This document shows positions 43,156 through 51,800 of a stretch of 64,000 nt of DNA, piece after piece. The stretch comes from Pontibacter arcticus (GTDB lineage Bacteria; Bacteroidota; Bacteroidia; Cytophagales; Hymenobacteraceae). Numbering within the stretch: the first letter of the stretch is position 1; every line of letters begins with the position of its first letter. The stretch spans positions 895,080-959,079 of the forward strand of contig NZ_QMDV01000001.1 of the NCBI RefSeq assembly GCF_003284895.1. Reading direction: 5' to 3'. The notes below the pieces were generated by a model. It was given only the letters and a program-made list of their open reading frames with translations, searched no databases and was not told the origin of the DNA. Position numbers and translations under genes: made by a program.

Positions 43156-44655
43156 TTAGGCCAGCTTTTCTAAAATGCTTCTGAAGTTAACGGCTTTATC
43201 AATGTAAGTTCTGAGTTCTGAAATCGGCATGCGTACCTGCTCACGGCTGTCGCGGTCTCTTACAGTTACGGTATTATCTTCCAGTGTTTGGTGGTCTACG
43301 GCGATACAGAACGGCGTTCCGATCAGGTCCTGGCGGGTGTAACGCTTGCCAATGCTGTCGCGCTCTTCGTAGATCATATTGAAATCAAACTTCAGATCGT
43401 TGAAGATCTCAGTTGCTTTTTCCGGCAGGCCATCTTTTTTGGTAAGCGGAAGTATGGCAGCTTTAACCGGGGCAAGTGCCGGATGGAATTTCAGGAACGT
43501 ACGCGTTTTTACAGCATCGCCTTCTGTAATTTCCTCTTCCTGGTAGGCATTGCAAAGCGTCATCAAAAACAAGCGATCCGCGCCGGCAGATGTTTCGATT
43601 ACATAAGGAATGTAGTTTCCGTATGGTTTGCCTTCTTCGTTCAGGTCGTTATCAAAGTACTGCTGTTTCTTTTTGCTGAGTTCCTGGTGCTGGGTTAAGT
43701 CGAAATCCGTGCGCGAATGGATGCCTTCAATTTCCTTGAAACCAAATGGGAACTGGTACTCGATATCTACAGCGGCGTTGGCGTAATGGGCCAGCTTTTC
43801 GTGGTCGTGGTAACGTAGTTTAGCAGCCGGAATGCCAATGGCTTCGTGCCATACTTTGCGGGTTTCTTTCCATTTGTTATACCACTCCATTTCGGTGCCA
43901 GGGCGTACAAAGAACTGCATCTCCATTTGCTCAAACTCACGCATCCTGAAAATAAACTGGCGCGCCACAATCTCGTTACGGAACGCTTTACCAATCTGTG
44001 CAATACCGAAAGGCACTTTCATGCGGCCGGTTTTCTGCACGTTCAGGAAGTTCACGAATATACCCTGCGCCGTTTCCGGGCGTAAATAAATAGTGCTTGT
44101 ATCTTCTGCCACAGAACCAACCTGCGTCGAGAACATCAAATTAAACTGGCGTACTTCGGTCCAGTTAGTTGTACCTGAAACCGGGCATTTAATATCTTCA
44201 CGGATTATCAGCTCACGTACGCCATCCAGGTCTTCAGCTTCCAGCAGGCGGCCCATTTCAGCCAGCAGCGCATCGCAGGCTTCTTTATTTCCTTCGTTTT
44301 CGAGTCTGGCAGCTTTTTCTTCGATCAGTACATCGGCACGGTAACGCTTCTTCGAGTCTTTGTTATCGATCATCGGATCGTTAAAGCTATCGATGTGGCC
44401 CGATGCTTTCCAGGTAAGCGGGTGCATAAAGATGGCAGCATCCAGGCCAACTACGTTCTGGTTCAGCTGGGTCATGCATTTCCACCAAAGCTGCTTGATG
44501 TTGTTTTTCAGTTCTACGCCCATCTGGCCGTAGTCGTAAACGGCCTGCATGCCGTCATAAATTTCGCTCGACGGAAATACGAAGCCATACTCCTTCGCAT
44601 GCGAAACGATATCTTTCAGTTGTGTATTTTCGAGGGTTTTATCTTGTGTCGCCAT
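43156..44655 (-). CDS. glyS: Glycyl-tRNA synthetase (homodimeric type)
   Basis: This class II enzyme of the alpha-2 type charges tRNA-Gly. The 499 residues contain the N-terminal YGFVFPSSEIYDG, a motif-1 region, CPVSGTTNWTEVRQFNLMF, motif 2 in YLRPETAQGIFVNF with FRNEI, QMEMQFFV, and motif 3 near TSAGADRLFLMTL. An anticodon-binding domain ends the chain (GTPFCIAVDHQTLEDNTVTVRDRD). On the minus strand TATCTTTG at 44660-44667 is a -7 match so close to the ATG that the message would have almost no leader. Confidence 0.95.
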   Translation of the reverse strand: MATQDKTLENTQLKDIVSHAKEYGFVFPSSEIYDGMQAVYDYGQMGVELKNNIKQLWWKCMTQLNQNVVGLDAAIFMHPLTWKASGHIDSFNDPMIDNKDSKKRYRADVLIEEKAARLENEGNKEACDALLAEMGRLLEAEDLDGVRELIIREDIKCPVSGTTNWTEVRQFNLMFSTQVGSVAEDTSTIYLRPETAQGIFVNFLNVQKTGRMKVPFGIAQIGKAFRNEIVARQFIFRMREFEQMEMQFFVRPGTEMEWYNKWKETRKVWHEAIGIPAAKLRYHDHEKLAHYANAAVDIEYQFPFGFKEIEGIHSRTDFDLTQHQELSKKKQQYFDNDLNEEGKPYGNYIPYVIETSAGADRLFLMTLCNAYQEEEITEGDAVKTRTFLKFHPALAPVKAAILPLTKKDGLPEKATEIFNDLKFDFNMIYEERDSIGKRYTRQDLIGTPFCIAVDHQTLEDNTVTVRDRDSREQVRMPISELRTYIDKAVNFRSILEKLA

Positions 44656-44659
44656 AAAG

Positions 44660-44667
44660 CAAAGATA
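44660..44667 (-). promoter_or_regulatory. Putative -7 element of the glyS promoter
   Basis: TATCTTTG on the minus strand matches TAnnTTTG, but no clear TTTG lies at -33. Its position predicts a nearly leaderless glyS mRNA. Confidence 0.35.
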
Positions 44668-44862
44668 GCTTTTTAGAGTTTTAGTATGTTAAATCTGCAT
44701 TACAGTTTTTAGAACTGTGTTATTTTAAATCTTTTTAGAGGATTTTTTAAAGGATTTCCGGAAATTAAAATCGCTTAACCACTGAATTTCTTAACATAGC
44801 GTACCTACTACTTTCTATTTTGCGCTAACTTGCAGCGTTTTTAATTTTCATGACCAGCTAAA

Positions 44863-46002
44863 ATGGCCAAAAACAAAAAGAAGAAAGCACATCATGTAGT
44901 GCCCGTTCAGCCGCACAAGTTCACAAAAAGAACTAACCTGATTGATAGTGTCTTTCAGAAAGAAAAGAAGTTTTTATACTTCATCGCGATCTCCCTTATA
45001 CTTGCCGGCGCTTTATATCCTTATCCGGCTATTGCCATGTGGGTAGGTTTTGCGTTTGCTGGTTACTCGGCCATCGCAAACGACAGTATCCAGACCATCG
45101 GTACTTTTATCGGCTCCAACGAAGATAAGAAATGGTACTGGCAATGGCTCTTCATGGGCCTGATCTTCGTTTTTACAGTAAGTTACAGCTGGGTTGTTTT
45201 TGATGGCGATGTATCTTATCAAAGGTTGGCAACGCCTGGTTTAGATAAAACACCAACCAGCTTTGTATACCTGCAACTGGCCTCCCCGATCATACTTTTG
45301 CTGCTTACCAGGTTCCGGATACCGGTTTCTACTACGTTTATGCTCCTGAGCGTTTTTACAGCTACCTCGGGCACTATTCTAAGTATGATCAATAAGAGCT
45401 TAACTGGTTATGTAGTGGCGTTTATATCTGCTCTGATTATTTACCTGCTCTTAACCAAGGTAATCAAGCGCTTTATTAAAGGCGAAGCCCATATCCTCTG
45501 GACAGTTGCACAATGGGTGATCAGCGGCTTTTTGTGGTACATCTGGCTGGCTCAGGATCTGGCAAATATTGCCGTTTACCTGCCACGCCAACTTAATGTG
45601 GTAGAATTTACCGTCTTCACACTCTTTATTTTCTTAGGGTTGGGCGTCCTGTTTTACATGAAAGGTGATAAAATCCAGAACATCATCAATGAGAAATCTG
45701 ATGTGCGCGATGTAAGAAGTGCCACCATCATTGACCTGGTTTACGCACTCATACTTTATTACTTCAAAGAGTTGAACAACGTACCAATGAGTACGACCTG
45801 GGTTTTTGTAGGTTTGCTGGCAGGCCGCGAACTGGGTATGCGTATTCGTGCGCAGGATAGCAGCGATAAATTTGCGAAAACCTTGCGCCTGATCGGTAAA
45901 GATGTGCTGTCTGTTGCGCTTGGCCTTATCATATCTGTTATACTTGCTATTGCTATTAACCCGGTTATACAGGAAGAATTGAAGAACTTCTTATTTAAAT
46001 AA
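44863..46002 (+). CDS. PiT-like permease (distant inorganic phosphate transporter family)
   Basis: The 379-residue protein has about ten transmembrane helices. Two internally related signatures resemble the PiT family. GYSAIANDSIQTIGTFIGSN stands where PiT has GANDxANxxGTxVG. The paired PVSTTFMLLSVFTA and VPMSTTWVFVGLLAGREL stand where PiT has VSTTHA. Together they suggest an inverted-repeat Na+/phosphate or sulfate permease. The usual long cytoplasmic loop is short and charged (KGDKIQNIINEKSDVRD). The basic N-terminus (KNKKKKAHH) is cytoplasmic. Substrate is inferred, and it may be only a structural relative. No phoU-like DUF47 gene is adjacent. Confidence 0.65.
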   Translation: MAKNKKKKAHHVVPVQPHKFTKRTNLIDSVFQKEKKFLYFIAISLILAGALYPYPAIAMWVGFAFAGYSAIANDSIQTIGTFIGSNEDKKWYWQWLFMGLIFVFTVSYSWVVFDGDVSYQRLATPGLDKTPTSFVYLQLASPIILLLLTRFRIPVSTTFMLLSVFTATSGTILSMINKSLTGYVVAFISALIIYLLLTKVIKRFIKGEAHILWTVAQWVISGFLWYIWLAQDLANIAVYLPRQLNVVEFTVFTLFIFLGLGVLFYMKGDKIQNIINEKSDVRDVRSATIIDLVYALILYYFKELNNVPMSTTWVFVGLLAGRELGMRIRAQDSSDKFAKTLRLIGKDVLSVALGLIISVILAIAINPVIQEELKNFLFK

Positions 46003-46040
46003 GCTGCCGTTTATACGTTAGATTTACGGAAGTATAAAAA

Positions 46041-46083
46041 CAAAAAATCCCCGCTAACTGCAGAGCTAGCGGGGATTTTTTTG
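46041..46083. terminator. Bidirectional terminator
   Basis: AAAAAATCCCCGCTA pairs with TAGCGGGGATTTTTT around a 10-nt loop between convergent genes. Confidence 0.85.
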
Positions 46084-46095
46084 TGGAAGGTGTTT

Positions 46096-46563
46096 CTACT
46101 TTTTATCTGGCCAAACTACTTCTAGGTTATCGTTAATAAAAACGCCGAAGTTTACAGCAATCAGTTGGTCTTCATCAAAGTATAAATCGATCATGTGCTT
46201 TTCGTAAGAGATGCGGGTTTCGCCTTCTTCCATCTCTTCCTCCTCCATACCGGTAATGTCGTTATCAGCGAAAAGCTGTTTTACCTGCGCCTGGCTCATT
46301 TCAAAAATGCGCTCGCCCCACAGCTGTACTTCGCGGTTGGCAGTTTCGATGCAGCTCAGGCGGTAGTCGTCTTCCTTATCAAAGTATAACGAGTAGCCTT
46401 CTTCCCAGTAATTCCAGGCCTGGTGCTCAAACTCATCGTCTTCATCAGACTCTTCTACTTCTTCGGGCTCGCCAATTAGTTTTTCAACTTCGTCTCTTGT
46501 CAGGCCAAACTGAATTTTACCCAGTCCGCGGCCCAGTTTTATGTCTTTGTTAATCATATGCAA
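46096..46563 (-). CDS. Hypothetical acidic protein
   Basis: The 155-residue protein (or 153 residues from the second ATG at 46557, which I find as likely) has no signal peptide or membrane segment. It opens with KLGRGLGKIQFGLTRDEVEKLIGEPEEV, a segment seen in some BamE-like and immunity-like folds, where a strand and helix precede a GxP turn. It is then strongly acidic (EESDEDDEFEH and MEEEEMEEGE). I do not know the family and propose no function. It is convergent with the permease gene across a shared terminator. Confidence 0.65.
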   Translation of the reverse strand: MHMINKDIKLGRGLGKIQFGLTRDEVEKLIGEPEEVEESDEDDEFEHQAWNYWEEGYSLYFDKEDDYRLSCIETANREVQLWGERIFEMSQAQVKQLFADNDITGMEEEEMEEGETRISYEKHMIDLYFDEDQLIAVNFGVFINDNLEVVWPDKK

Positions 46564-46636
46564 ATTGATTTTCTTTCTACAAATATATAAGATTTAACTA
46601 ATCTGTAAAGACCGTATAGTTTTCTTATTTAATTTT

Positions 46637-47152
46637 TTAATCTACTGAGGTCCCGTAGGTTTCCTTGAAGGCGGCCATCTGCTTTACGTATGTTTCGTTC
46701 TCTTTTGCCAGGTACCATTTCTCTTTAAAAATAGCGGCAGCTTCAGCTTTTACCGGGTCCATTTCGCGGGGCAATTGCGCTCTGCCATGTGCGCCGCTTT
46801 GCCCTTTTTTATCGTCTGGCACAGGCCCGTCATACTTTTTCCCGGACTTGTGGTTAGCATAACGCCTGGCACGTGTATAGCCCATCTGCAAAAATTTGCG
46901 CGCCATATCTGCCCCTACAAAATCGTTTGCTGCTACATACTCCAGAAACAACTCATATATTTTCTTTGATGATTCTTTTGCTATCTCGAGCGTGCGGAAG
47001 CGCCAGTGCGGTAGTATTTCTGACTTATAGGGCTCTACCAGCAAAACACCCTGCTCGCCTTTGCCCACGCGGTAAAGCTCCGGATTTTTACGGAAGTCGG
47101 TTTTGCTAAAGTCTAGGTCGTAGTTAAAACTCTTCCCCTTTTTCTTCGTCAT
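46637..47152 (-). CDS. DUF4385 protein
   Basis: The 171 residues match the DUF4385 pattern: FNYDLDFSKTDFRKNPELYRVGKGEQGVLLVEPYKSEILPHWRF in consecutive segments, then FVGADMARKFLQMGYTRARRYANH. The family is small and cytosolic, scattered in bacteria and some eukaryotes, with no known function. The RARRYANHKSGKKYDG stretch is basic. Its start overlaps the 3' end of the antiporter gene by 29 nt, so the two are cotranscribed and perhaps coupled. Confidence 0.85.
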   Translation of the reverse strand: MTKKKGKSFNYDLDFSKTDFRKNPELYRVGKGEQGVLLVEPYKSEILPHWRFRTLEIAKESSKKIYELFLEYVAANDFVGADMARKFLQMGYTRARRYANHKSGKKYDGPVPDDKKGQSGAHGRAQLPREMDPVKAEAAAIFKEKWYLAKENETYVKQMAAFKETYGTSVD

Positions 47153-49199
47153 AGGCTTTCGCTACAGGTTTAATGGGCACAGTCTGGTACTGCGGATATT
47201 GCTCCGGATAAATAATAATAAAGCTATTATTGCCATAATTTTTAGACAGTTCGCGGGGTATCAGGTCCATGTTATGGTTATAAGATAAAGTACCTTTTCT
47301 GGCTGATATTACGACAACCATGTCATCCGGATTCAGATCAGACTGCATGCCACCAAAATCCTGAATCTTATCAAAAGGCACATAGACCGCATCAATTGCT
47401 GGTTTTGAATTGTTAACAACAGGTTTCAGTTTATTTAGCGTACGCTGGCGGCCCCTGAAAACCACTTTTGCACCCAGTTGCTGCGCCAATAGTTTCACTG
47501 ACCTGATCCAGCGTAAATAGCCACGTTCCAGTTCGGCATTCAGAGGTACTGCTACTACAATTCTGGCTGTAGTATTTAACGGCTGTATGATTTTACATAC
47601 TAGAATCATCTGTTCTGTATTATCAAGCAGGTTATCGAGTACGGTTCCGAAAATACGATCGCGGGTGGTTATTTTTGCGTTCCAGCCCAGCACCACTTCC
47701 GTGATCATCAACTCTTTTATACCTCGTAGTATACCACTGGCCACGTTTACATCTATCTTCGAAACCAGCTGTACGTCATTGTCGGTTGCCGAAGCGTGCT
47801 TGATGGCTTCCTGTAGCATTTTATGTTTCTTGTAGATTTCTTCCTCGGCATGTTCGTTATCGATTACAACCGCCAACGGGTAAATAGGCTGGTGGTGCTC
47901 CGGATTCTGCAACATGATCGAGAGGTCGAGCAGGCTTTCTATTGTTTTCGGGTTTCCGATCGGTACAAGTATGCGGTCTGGTTTATCGCTTAGATTTGGC
48001 TTGCGGCGGCTTTCTATAATGGCCATCTTCTTTCCAATTTTTTCGGTAGTGAAAGAGCTTATGATACTCGAAACAAGGATCAGGGCCACAGCACCGTTCA
48101 GTTCGCTCTCTCCAAGCAAACCTATTTCATAGCCTGCCAATACCACAGCCAGCGTAGCTGCTGCGTGTGCACTACTTAAACCAAACATTAAATAGCGTTG
48201 CGCAATAGTAAATTTAAACAGCTTTTGGCTAATGAAGGCTGCTATATACTTTGTTGCCGGCGATAGTATTACAATACCAATGGCTACCAGTATGGCTGTC
48301 TGGTCTGTAAACAAAACTGTCAAATCTACCAGCATACCTGTACTGATCAGGAAGAAAGGGATAAAGATGTTATTTCCTACAAAATCTATCCGGTTCATGA
48401 GCGGCGATGCATGCGGAATGAGCGGGTTAAGGGCCAAACCTGCCAGGAATGCTCCTATTATCGCCTCCATGCCTGCCAGCTCCGATAAAAATGCCGCTGC
48501 GAAAACAACTGTTAACACAAATATATACTGCGCACCTTTCTCACTTTCCAGCTGCTTGAACATCCATTTCGCCATTTTCGGGAACAGCCAGATCACAACA
48601 ATTACAAACAGTATCATTTCGATTACCATTTGTATCCAGAACCCGACGCTTGTTTCGCCCTGCGTTGAATTAATAATAATCGCCAGTACAAACAATACAG
48701 CTGTGTCAGTTACAAGTGTGCCGCCTATCGTTACTGTTACTGCTTCGTTTTTTGTAAGACCCAACCTGCTGATGATCGGATAAGCTAACAAGGTATGAGG
48801 TGCAAACATGCTGGCCAGCAATATGGCAGGCTTCACATCATACCCATATAAATAATAAAAAACGGTTGTACCAATTATACTTGGTATCAGAAAGGTAAGG
48901 GCTCCAAATATCAGGCTTCGGGTTTTATACTTCTTGAAATCGATCATATCGATCTCCAGGCCTGCCAGGAACATGATATATAACAAGCCCACTGTGCCGA
49001 ATAATATTATACTTGCATCGCGCTGTAGTATATTCAATCCATTTGGCCCCACAATCACACCTGCTACAATCAGACCCACTATACCGGGTATCTTAAATCT
49101 CCCTAAAATTACCGGGGCGGCAAGTATAATCAGGAGTACGAATGTAAAAATCAAAACCGGATCCTCGAACGGCAGCGCCAGCGACATTAATAATTTCAT
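47124..49199 (-). CDS. CPA2-family cation:proton antiporter with C-terminal Usp-like region
   Basis: The first 400 residues are a 12-13-helix Na+(K+)/H+ exchanger of the CPA2 type. Recognisable are GLIVAGVIVGPNGL, LAGLEIDMIDFKK and the transport-site region ELAGMEAIIGAFLAGLALNPL. About 290 cytoplasmic residues follow, with a universal-stress-protein-like pattern (ILVPIGNPKTIESLLDLSIML, TEVVLGWNAKITTRDRIFGTVLD). This long tail probably senses nucleotides or salt. It exchanges Na+ or K+ for protons across the inner membrane. It is the last gene on the low-coordinate side of the candidate origin gap. Confidence 0.9.
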   Translation of the reverse strand: MKLLMSLALPFEDPVLIFTFVLLIILAAPVILGRFKIPGIVGLIVAGVIVGPNGLNILQRDASIILFGTVGLLYIMFLAGLEIDMIDFKKYKTRSLIFGALTFLIPSIIGTTVFYYLYGYDVKPAILLASMFAPHTLLAYPIISRLGLTKNEAVTVTIGGTLVTDTAVLFVLAIIINSTQGETSVGFWIQMVIEMILFVIVVIWLFPKMAKWMFKQLESEKGAQYIFVLTVVFAAAFLSELAGMEAIIGAFLAGLALNPLIPHASPLMNRIDFVGNNIFIPFFLISTGMLVDLTVLFTDQTAILVAIGIVILSPATKYIAAFISQKLFKFTIAQRYLMFGLSSAHAAATLAVVLAGYEIGLLGESELNGAVALILVSSIISSFTTEKIGKKMAIIESRRKPNLSDKPDRILVPIGNPKTIESLLDLSIMLQNPEHHQPIYPLAVVIDNEHAEEEIYKKHKMLQEAIKHASATDNDVQLVSKIDVNVASGILRGIKELMITEVVLGWNAKITTRDRIFGTVLDNLLDNTEQMILVCKIIQPLNTTARIVVAVPLNAELERGYLRWIRSVKLLAQQLGAKVVFRGRQRTLNKLKPVVNNSKPAIDAVYVPFDKIQDFGGMQSDLNPDDMVVVISARKGTLSYNHNMDLIPRELSKNYGNNSFIIIYPEQYPQYQTVPIKPVAKAYDEEKGEEF

Positions 49200-49301
49200 A
49201 GATTTCTTCTGGTATTTTTTATGCGATATGCCCTAAGATACTTATTTTATTTTTTTCTATTCCTGCTTATTCCCTTTGGCTTTTTACTCAATTCTGTTCC
49301 T

Positions 49302-49696
49302 TTATCCACTTTCCCACATTCTTTAATATTTAATTATTTTTTTTAAAGAATTTCTTAAATCAATTTATCTCCCATTATTAAGCCTGTTCATAAGTTGATA
49401 AGTCTACGCTTATATGTGTACTGTTTACAAAATGGTTACACATTGCTGTTTATCACCACGTATTCCACAGTTATACTTTTTATATGAATCTGAAATGTAA
49501 ATAGTTAACCACATTTTCCACTTTTTACATTTGAGTGTGTATTTCTTTCATCTTAGTTACACACAATGTGGGAAAGCCATATTCCCGGATCAATTTATAC
49601 ACCGCTATCCACTTTTTACACTTTTTGTGTAGTGTAAAGCCAGTGTGTAAATGGTGGTGTGTAATAGTTATCCTTATTTACCCACGCTTGTCCACA
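49302..49696. other. oriC: Candidate chromosome replication origin (oriC)
   Basis: DnaA-box-like 9-mers (consensus TTATCCACA) cluster here: TTATCCACT (49302-49310), TTAACCACA (49505-49513) and TTGTCCACA (49688-49696) each match 8 of 9. TATTCCACA, CTATCCACT, TTTTCCACT, TTACCCACG and TTTCCCACA (with TGTGGGAAA on the other strand at 49567-49575) match 7 of 9. A 13-bp repeat TCCACTTTTTACA occurs at 49517 and 49608. An AT-rich tract at 49319-49370 could be the unwinding element. mnmG and a parS palindrome lie 3-5 kb to the right. The same strand of genes continues on both sides, which is not the usual divergent layout. dnaA itself is absent. Confidence 0.5.
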
Positions 49697-50069
49697 GTTA
49701 TACCCATTGCTTTGTTAATTAATGCCAAAGGATTTAATTACGTAGCTTAAGGTAAGTTTAGCTGGATGATTGTTGTATAAACTGGTTTAACCTTTACCAA
49801 TTTTTGGGAGAATCGGATGGAAATGGGTTTCTGGGAAGGCAGTTTGATTTTGTAAACGACCGCTAAGTTTTATACTTGGTTGTGTATTCTGAAGTGTAGA
49901 GTCTCAGATATTCAACGAAGCTATATGTATAACCAAGGCTAACGAATACACAACCGAACTTTATCGCTTAATAACAAGCGTTGCGGTTTTGTTAGGCGAC
50001 AGGTAACGCTTTGGATTTATACTGCCTACTTGTTTTTATACTTTGGATTATAAAATTTTGTGCATAAAA

Positions 50070-50093
50070 AAAGGGAAGCCGAAGCTTCCCTTT
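50070..50093 (-). terminator. Terminator of the Ig-like lipoprotein gene
   Basis: AAAGGGAAGC pairs with GCTTCCCTTT across a 4-nt CGAA loop, 19 nt beyond the stop. Confidence 0.75.
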
Positions 50094-50112
50094 CTATACT
50101 AGAGATTATAAT

Positions 50113-51729
50113 CTAGAATTCTAATTTGTTATCCTGGATTTCCCAGTTGGCTCTTACATCTAATACTTTCTCGAAAATGTAAACACGCTCTGCTAGCCTT
50201 TCCAGTTTCGGGTCCGGGCCATCCCAGATGCCATTGTTATTTTCATCTACTAATACCCTGATCTTATACTGGCCAGGCGCCACATTTCTGAAGTTAAATC
50301 GTTTCAGATTTTTTTCAGAACGTACGGGTACATTCTTATCATTTAGCAGCTGAATTATATAAGAAGATGAATTTGTAGTTACGATACCACTCACTGATCC
50401 TGTTCCTCCGTTTGTGGCCAGCTTAAAGGGTAGCTCCCTAAACTGCAGGTTTTTTCCTTCCAGCGGAAGTATGGCTGTACTGTCAAGTATAAATCCGAAC
50501 TCCTGCGCTTTGCTATTTAGCTTTGGCAATGTAAAGCTGATCTCGGTGGCTGTTGTATCAAGTTTTATATCTTCCGGAAATCTCAGTTCTGCTTCGGTTA
50601 TACTATCTGCCATAATCTTAACCGGATTTGCTTTTGAAATCCTGACCGGCGTTTCAAGCTCCAGCGTTATATTCTGGCCTGTGTAAAACGTATTATCATC
50701 TTGCTTACCTGTGTTGGTAACTTTTACCTGAGCGCCCTGTACACGTTGCCCGCGCTGGCCTGAAAAGGCTATCTGAATAGTATCTATGGCACTATTACCT
50801 GCAGAATCAACTGCTGTAAATATTGTTTTTCCACCGCTGAATCTAGAAGTTTTAAACAACTCTCCTGTTTTGCCATCCGCTAATAATTTAATTGGCAATG
50901 TATCTTTTTTAGCCTCGATAGAAGTAACTGTCAGCTTCGAAATGCCCTCGCTGTAGTTTGCCGTAAACCTATCAGAATTAGTTGTCCTGCGTGATAAGAT
51001 TGGTCGCTTTGTATCAATCCTTACAGTTTGCAATAAGACTGAATCCGTCTGATATGTTACCTGTATCGGGTTAGCGAGGTAGCCTATTTTTTCTTCTTCA
51101 GTATCGTAGATAGCGTTCTTGTTCTTATCTAATAAAGCAAAGATGCGGTAGCTGCCTTCTTTGATGTTCTCTAATGTAAAGTTGCCGCTGCCATCTGCCT
51201 GTGTTTGGTAATAAGGTCTGTTCTTGCGGATCGTTAATGTATCGTTCGCCTCATATAAAGCAACTATCACATCTTTTTCAGGGCTTTTTGTAAGCAAATC
51301 AATTACGCTTCCTGATACCCTACTCGAATCTATAAAAGAACCGGTACTAAACGAAAGCTTTAGATTTTCGGCTTTATTCGGCTTGGTTATATCTTCTATG
51401 CCTCCTCTAAAGTTTAACGTATAGGTTGTATTCTTTTCCAGTTCCTTTTCAAACTCAAGCGTAAGACTATTCTTTTTGGTTTGTACTTTATATTTGTTGT
51501 TAGTATTGGGCGTGATCAACAATTCTGTTGTCAGGTTCTTTGGCTGGATCTCTTCATCGAATGTTAACGTGATATTTTTAGTTGTAACATTTAAGGCCTG
51601 GTCGGCTGGCGTACTGCTGATGAGTTTAGGTGGTGTCAGATCTTCGGGGCCACCTTCTGGGTTATTAACAGTTGCACAACCGTAAATACCTGCAAGTATG
51701 ACCGTGAAAACGAGGTGTCGCAATTTCAT
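50113..51729 (-). CDS. Ig-like (SbsA/Big_5) domain lipoprotein
   Basis: The 538-residue protein has a lipobox (AGIYGC, Cys18) and begins with a Big_5 domain (PPKLISSTPADQALNVTTKNITLTFDEEI, TLNFRGGIEDITKPN). It then carries carboxypeptidase-regulatory-like segments (GSGNFTLENIKEGSYRIFALLDKNKN and FRNVAPGQYKIRVLVDENNNGIWDGPDP), which bear Ca-binding-like DxNxxxxD turns. It is a surface or periplasmic lipoprotein, recurring downstream of mnmG in Bacteroidota. Function unknown; the context suggests the wall or outer-membrane maintenance but no proof exists. Confidence 0.8.
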   Translation of the reverse strand: MKLRHLVFTVILAGIYGCATVNNPEGGPEDLTPPKLISSTPADQALNVTTKNITLTFDEEIQPKNLTTELLITPNTNNKYKVQTKKNSLTLEFEKELEKNTTYTLNFRGGIEDITKPNKAENLKLSFSTGSFIDSSRVSGSVIDLLTKSPEKDVIVALYEANDTLTIRKNRPYYQTQADGSGNFTLENIKEGSYRIFALLDKNKNAIYDTEEEKIGYLANPIQVTYQTDSVLLQTVRIDTKRPILSRRTTNSDRFTANYSEGISKLTVTSIEAKKDTLPIKLLADGKTGELFKTSRFSGGKTIFTAVDSAGNSAIDTIQIAFSGQRGQRVQGAQVKVTNTGKQDDNTFYTGQNITLELETPVRISKANPVKIMADSITEAELRFPEDIKLDTTATEISFTLPKLNSKAQEFGFILDSTAILPLEGKNLQFRELPFKLATNGGTGSVSGIVTTNSSSYIIQLLNDKNVPVRSEKNLKRFNFRNVAPGQYKIRVLVDENNNGIWDGPDPKLERLAERVYIFEKVLDVRANWEIQDNKLEF

Positions 51730-51800
51730 GTTTAGGTTAGTTTATAAAGTAAAATAGGCAAACTTTCGCTTGCCTTTTACCATTTCAAGTATCTATTTAT

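Larger units (their letters stand above)
49200..50112. other. Gene-free AT-rich gap
   Basis: About 900 nt hold no credible gene; the only longer frame (71 codons at 49535-49750) looks random and runs through the repeat cluster. The left half has an extreme AT-rich tract (49319-49370), the middle has DnaA-box-like 9-mers (49302-49696), and the right third has ordinary intergenic sequence with one TATACTT before the terminator at 50070. Confidence 0.7.

Noticed and set aside
49535-49750. 71-codon plus-strand frame in the origin gap
   Set aside because: Runs through DnaA-box-like repeats with no promoter or family motif.
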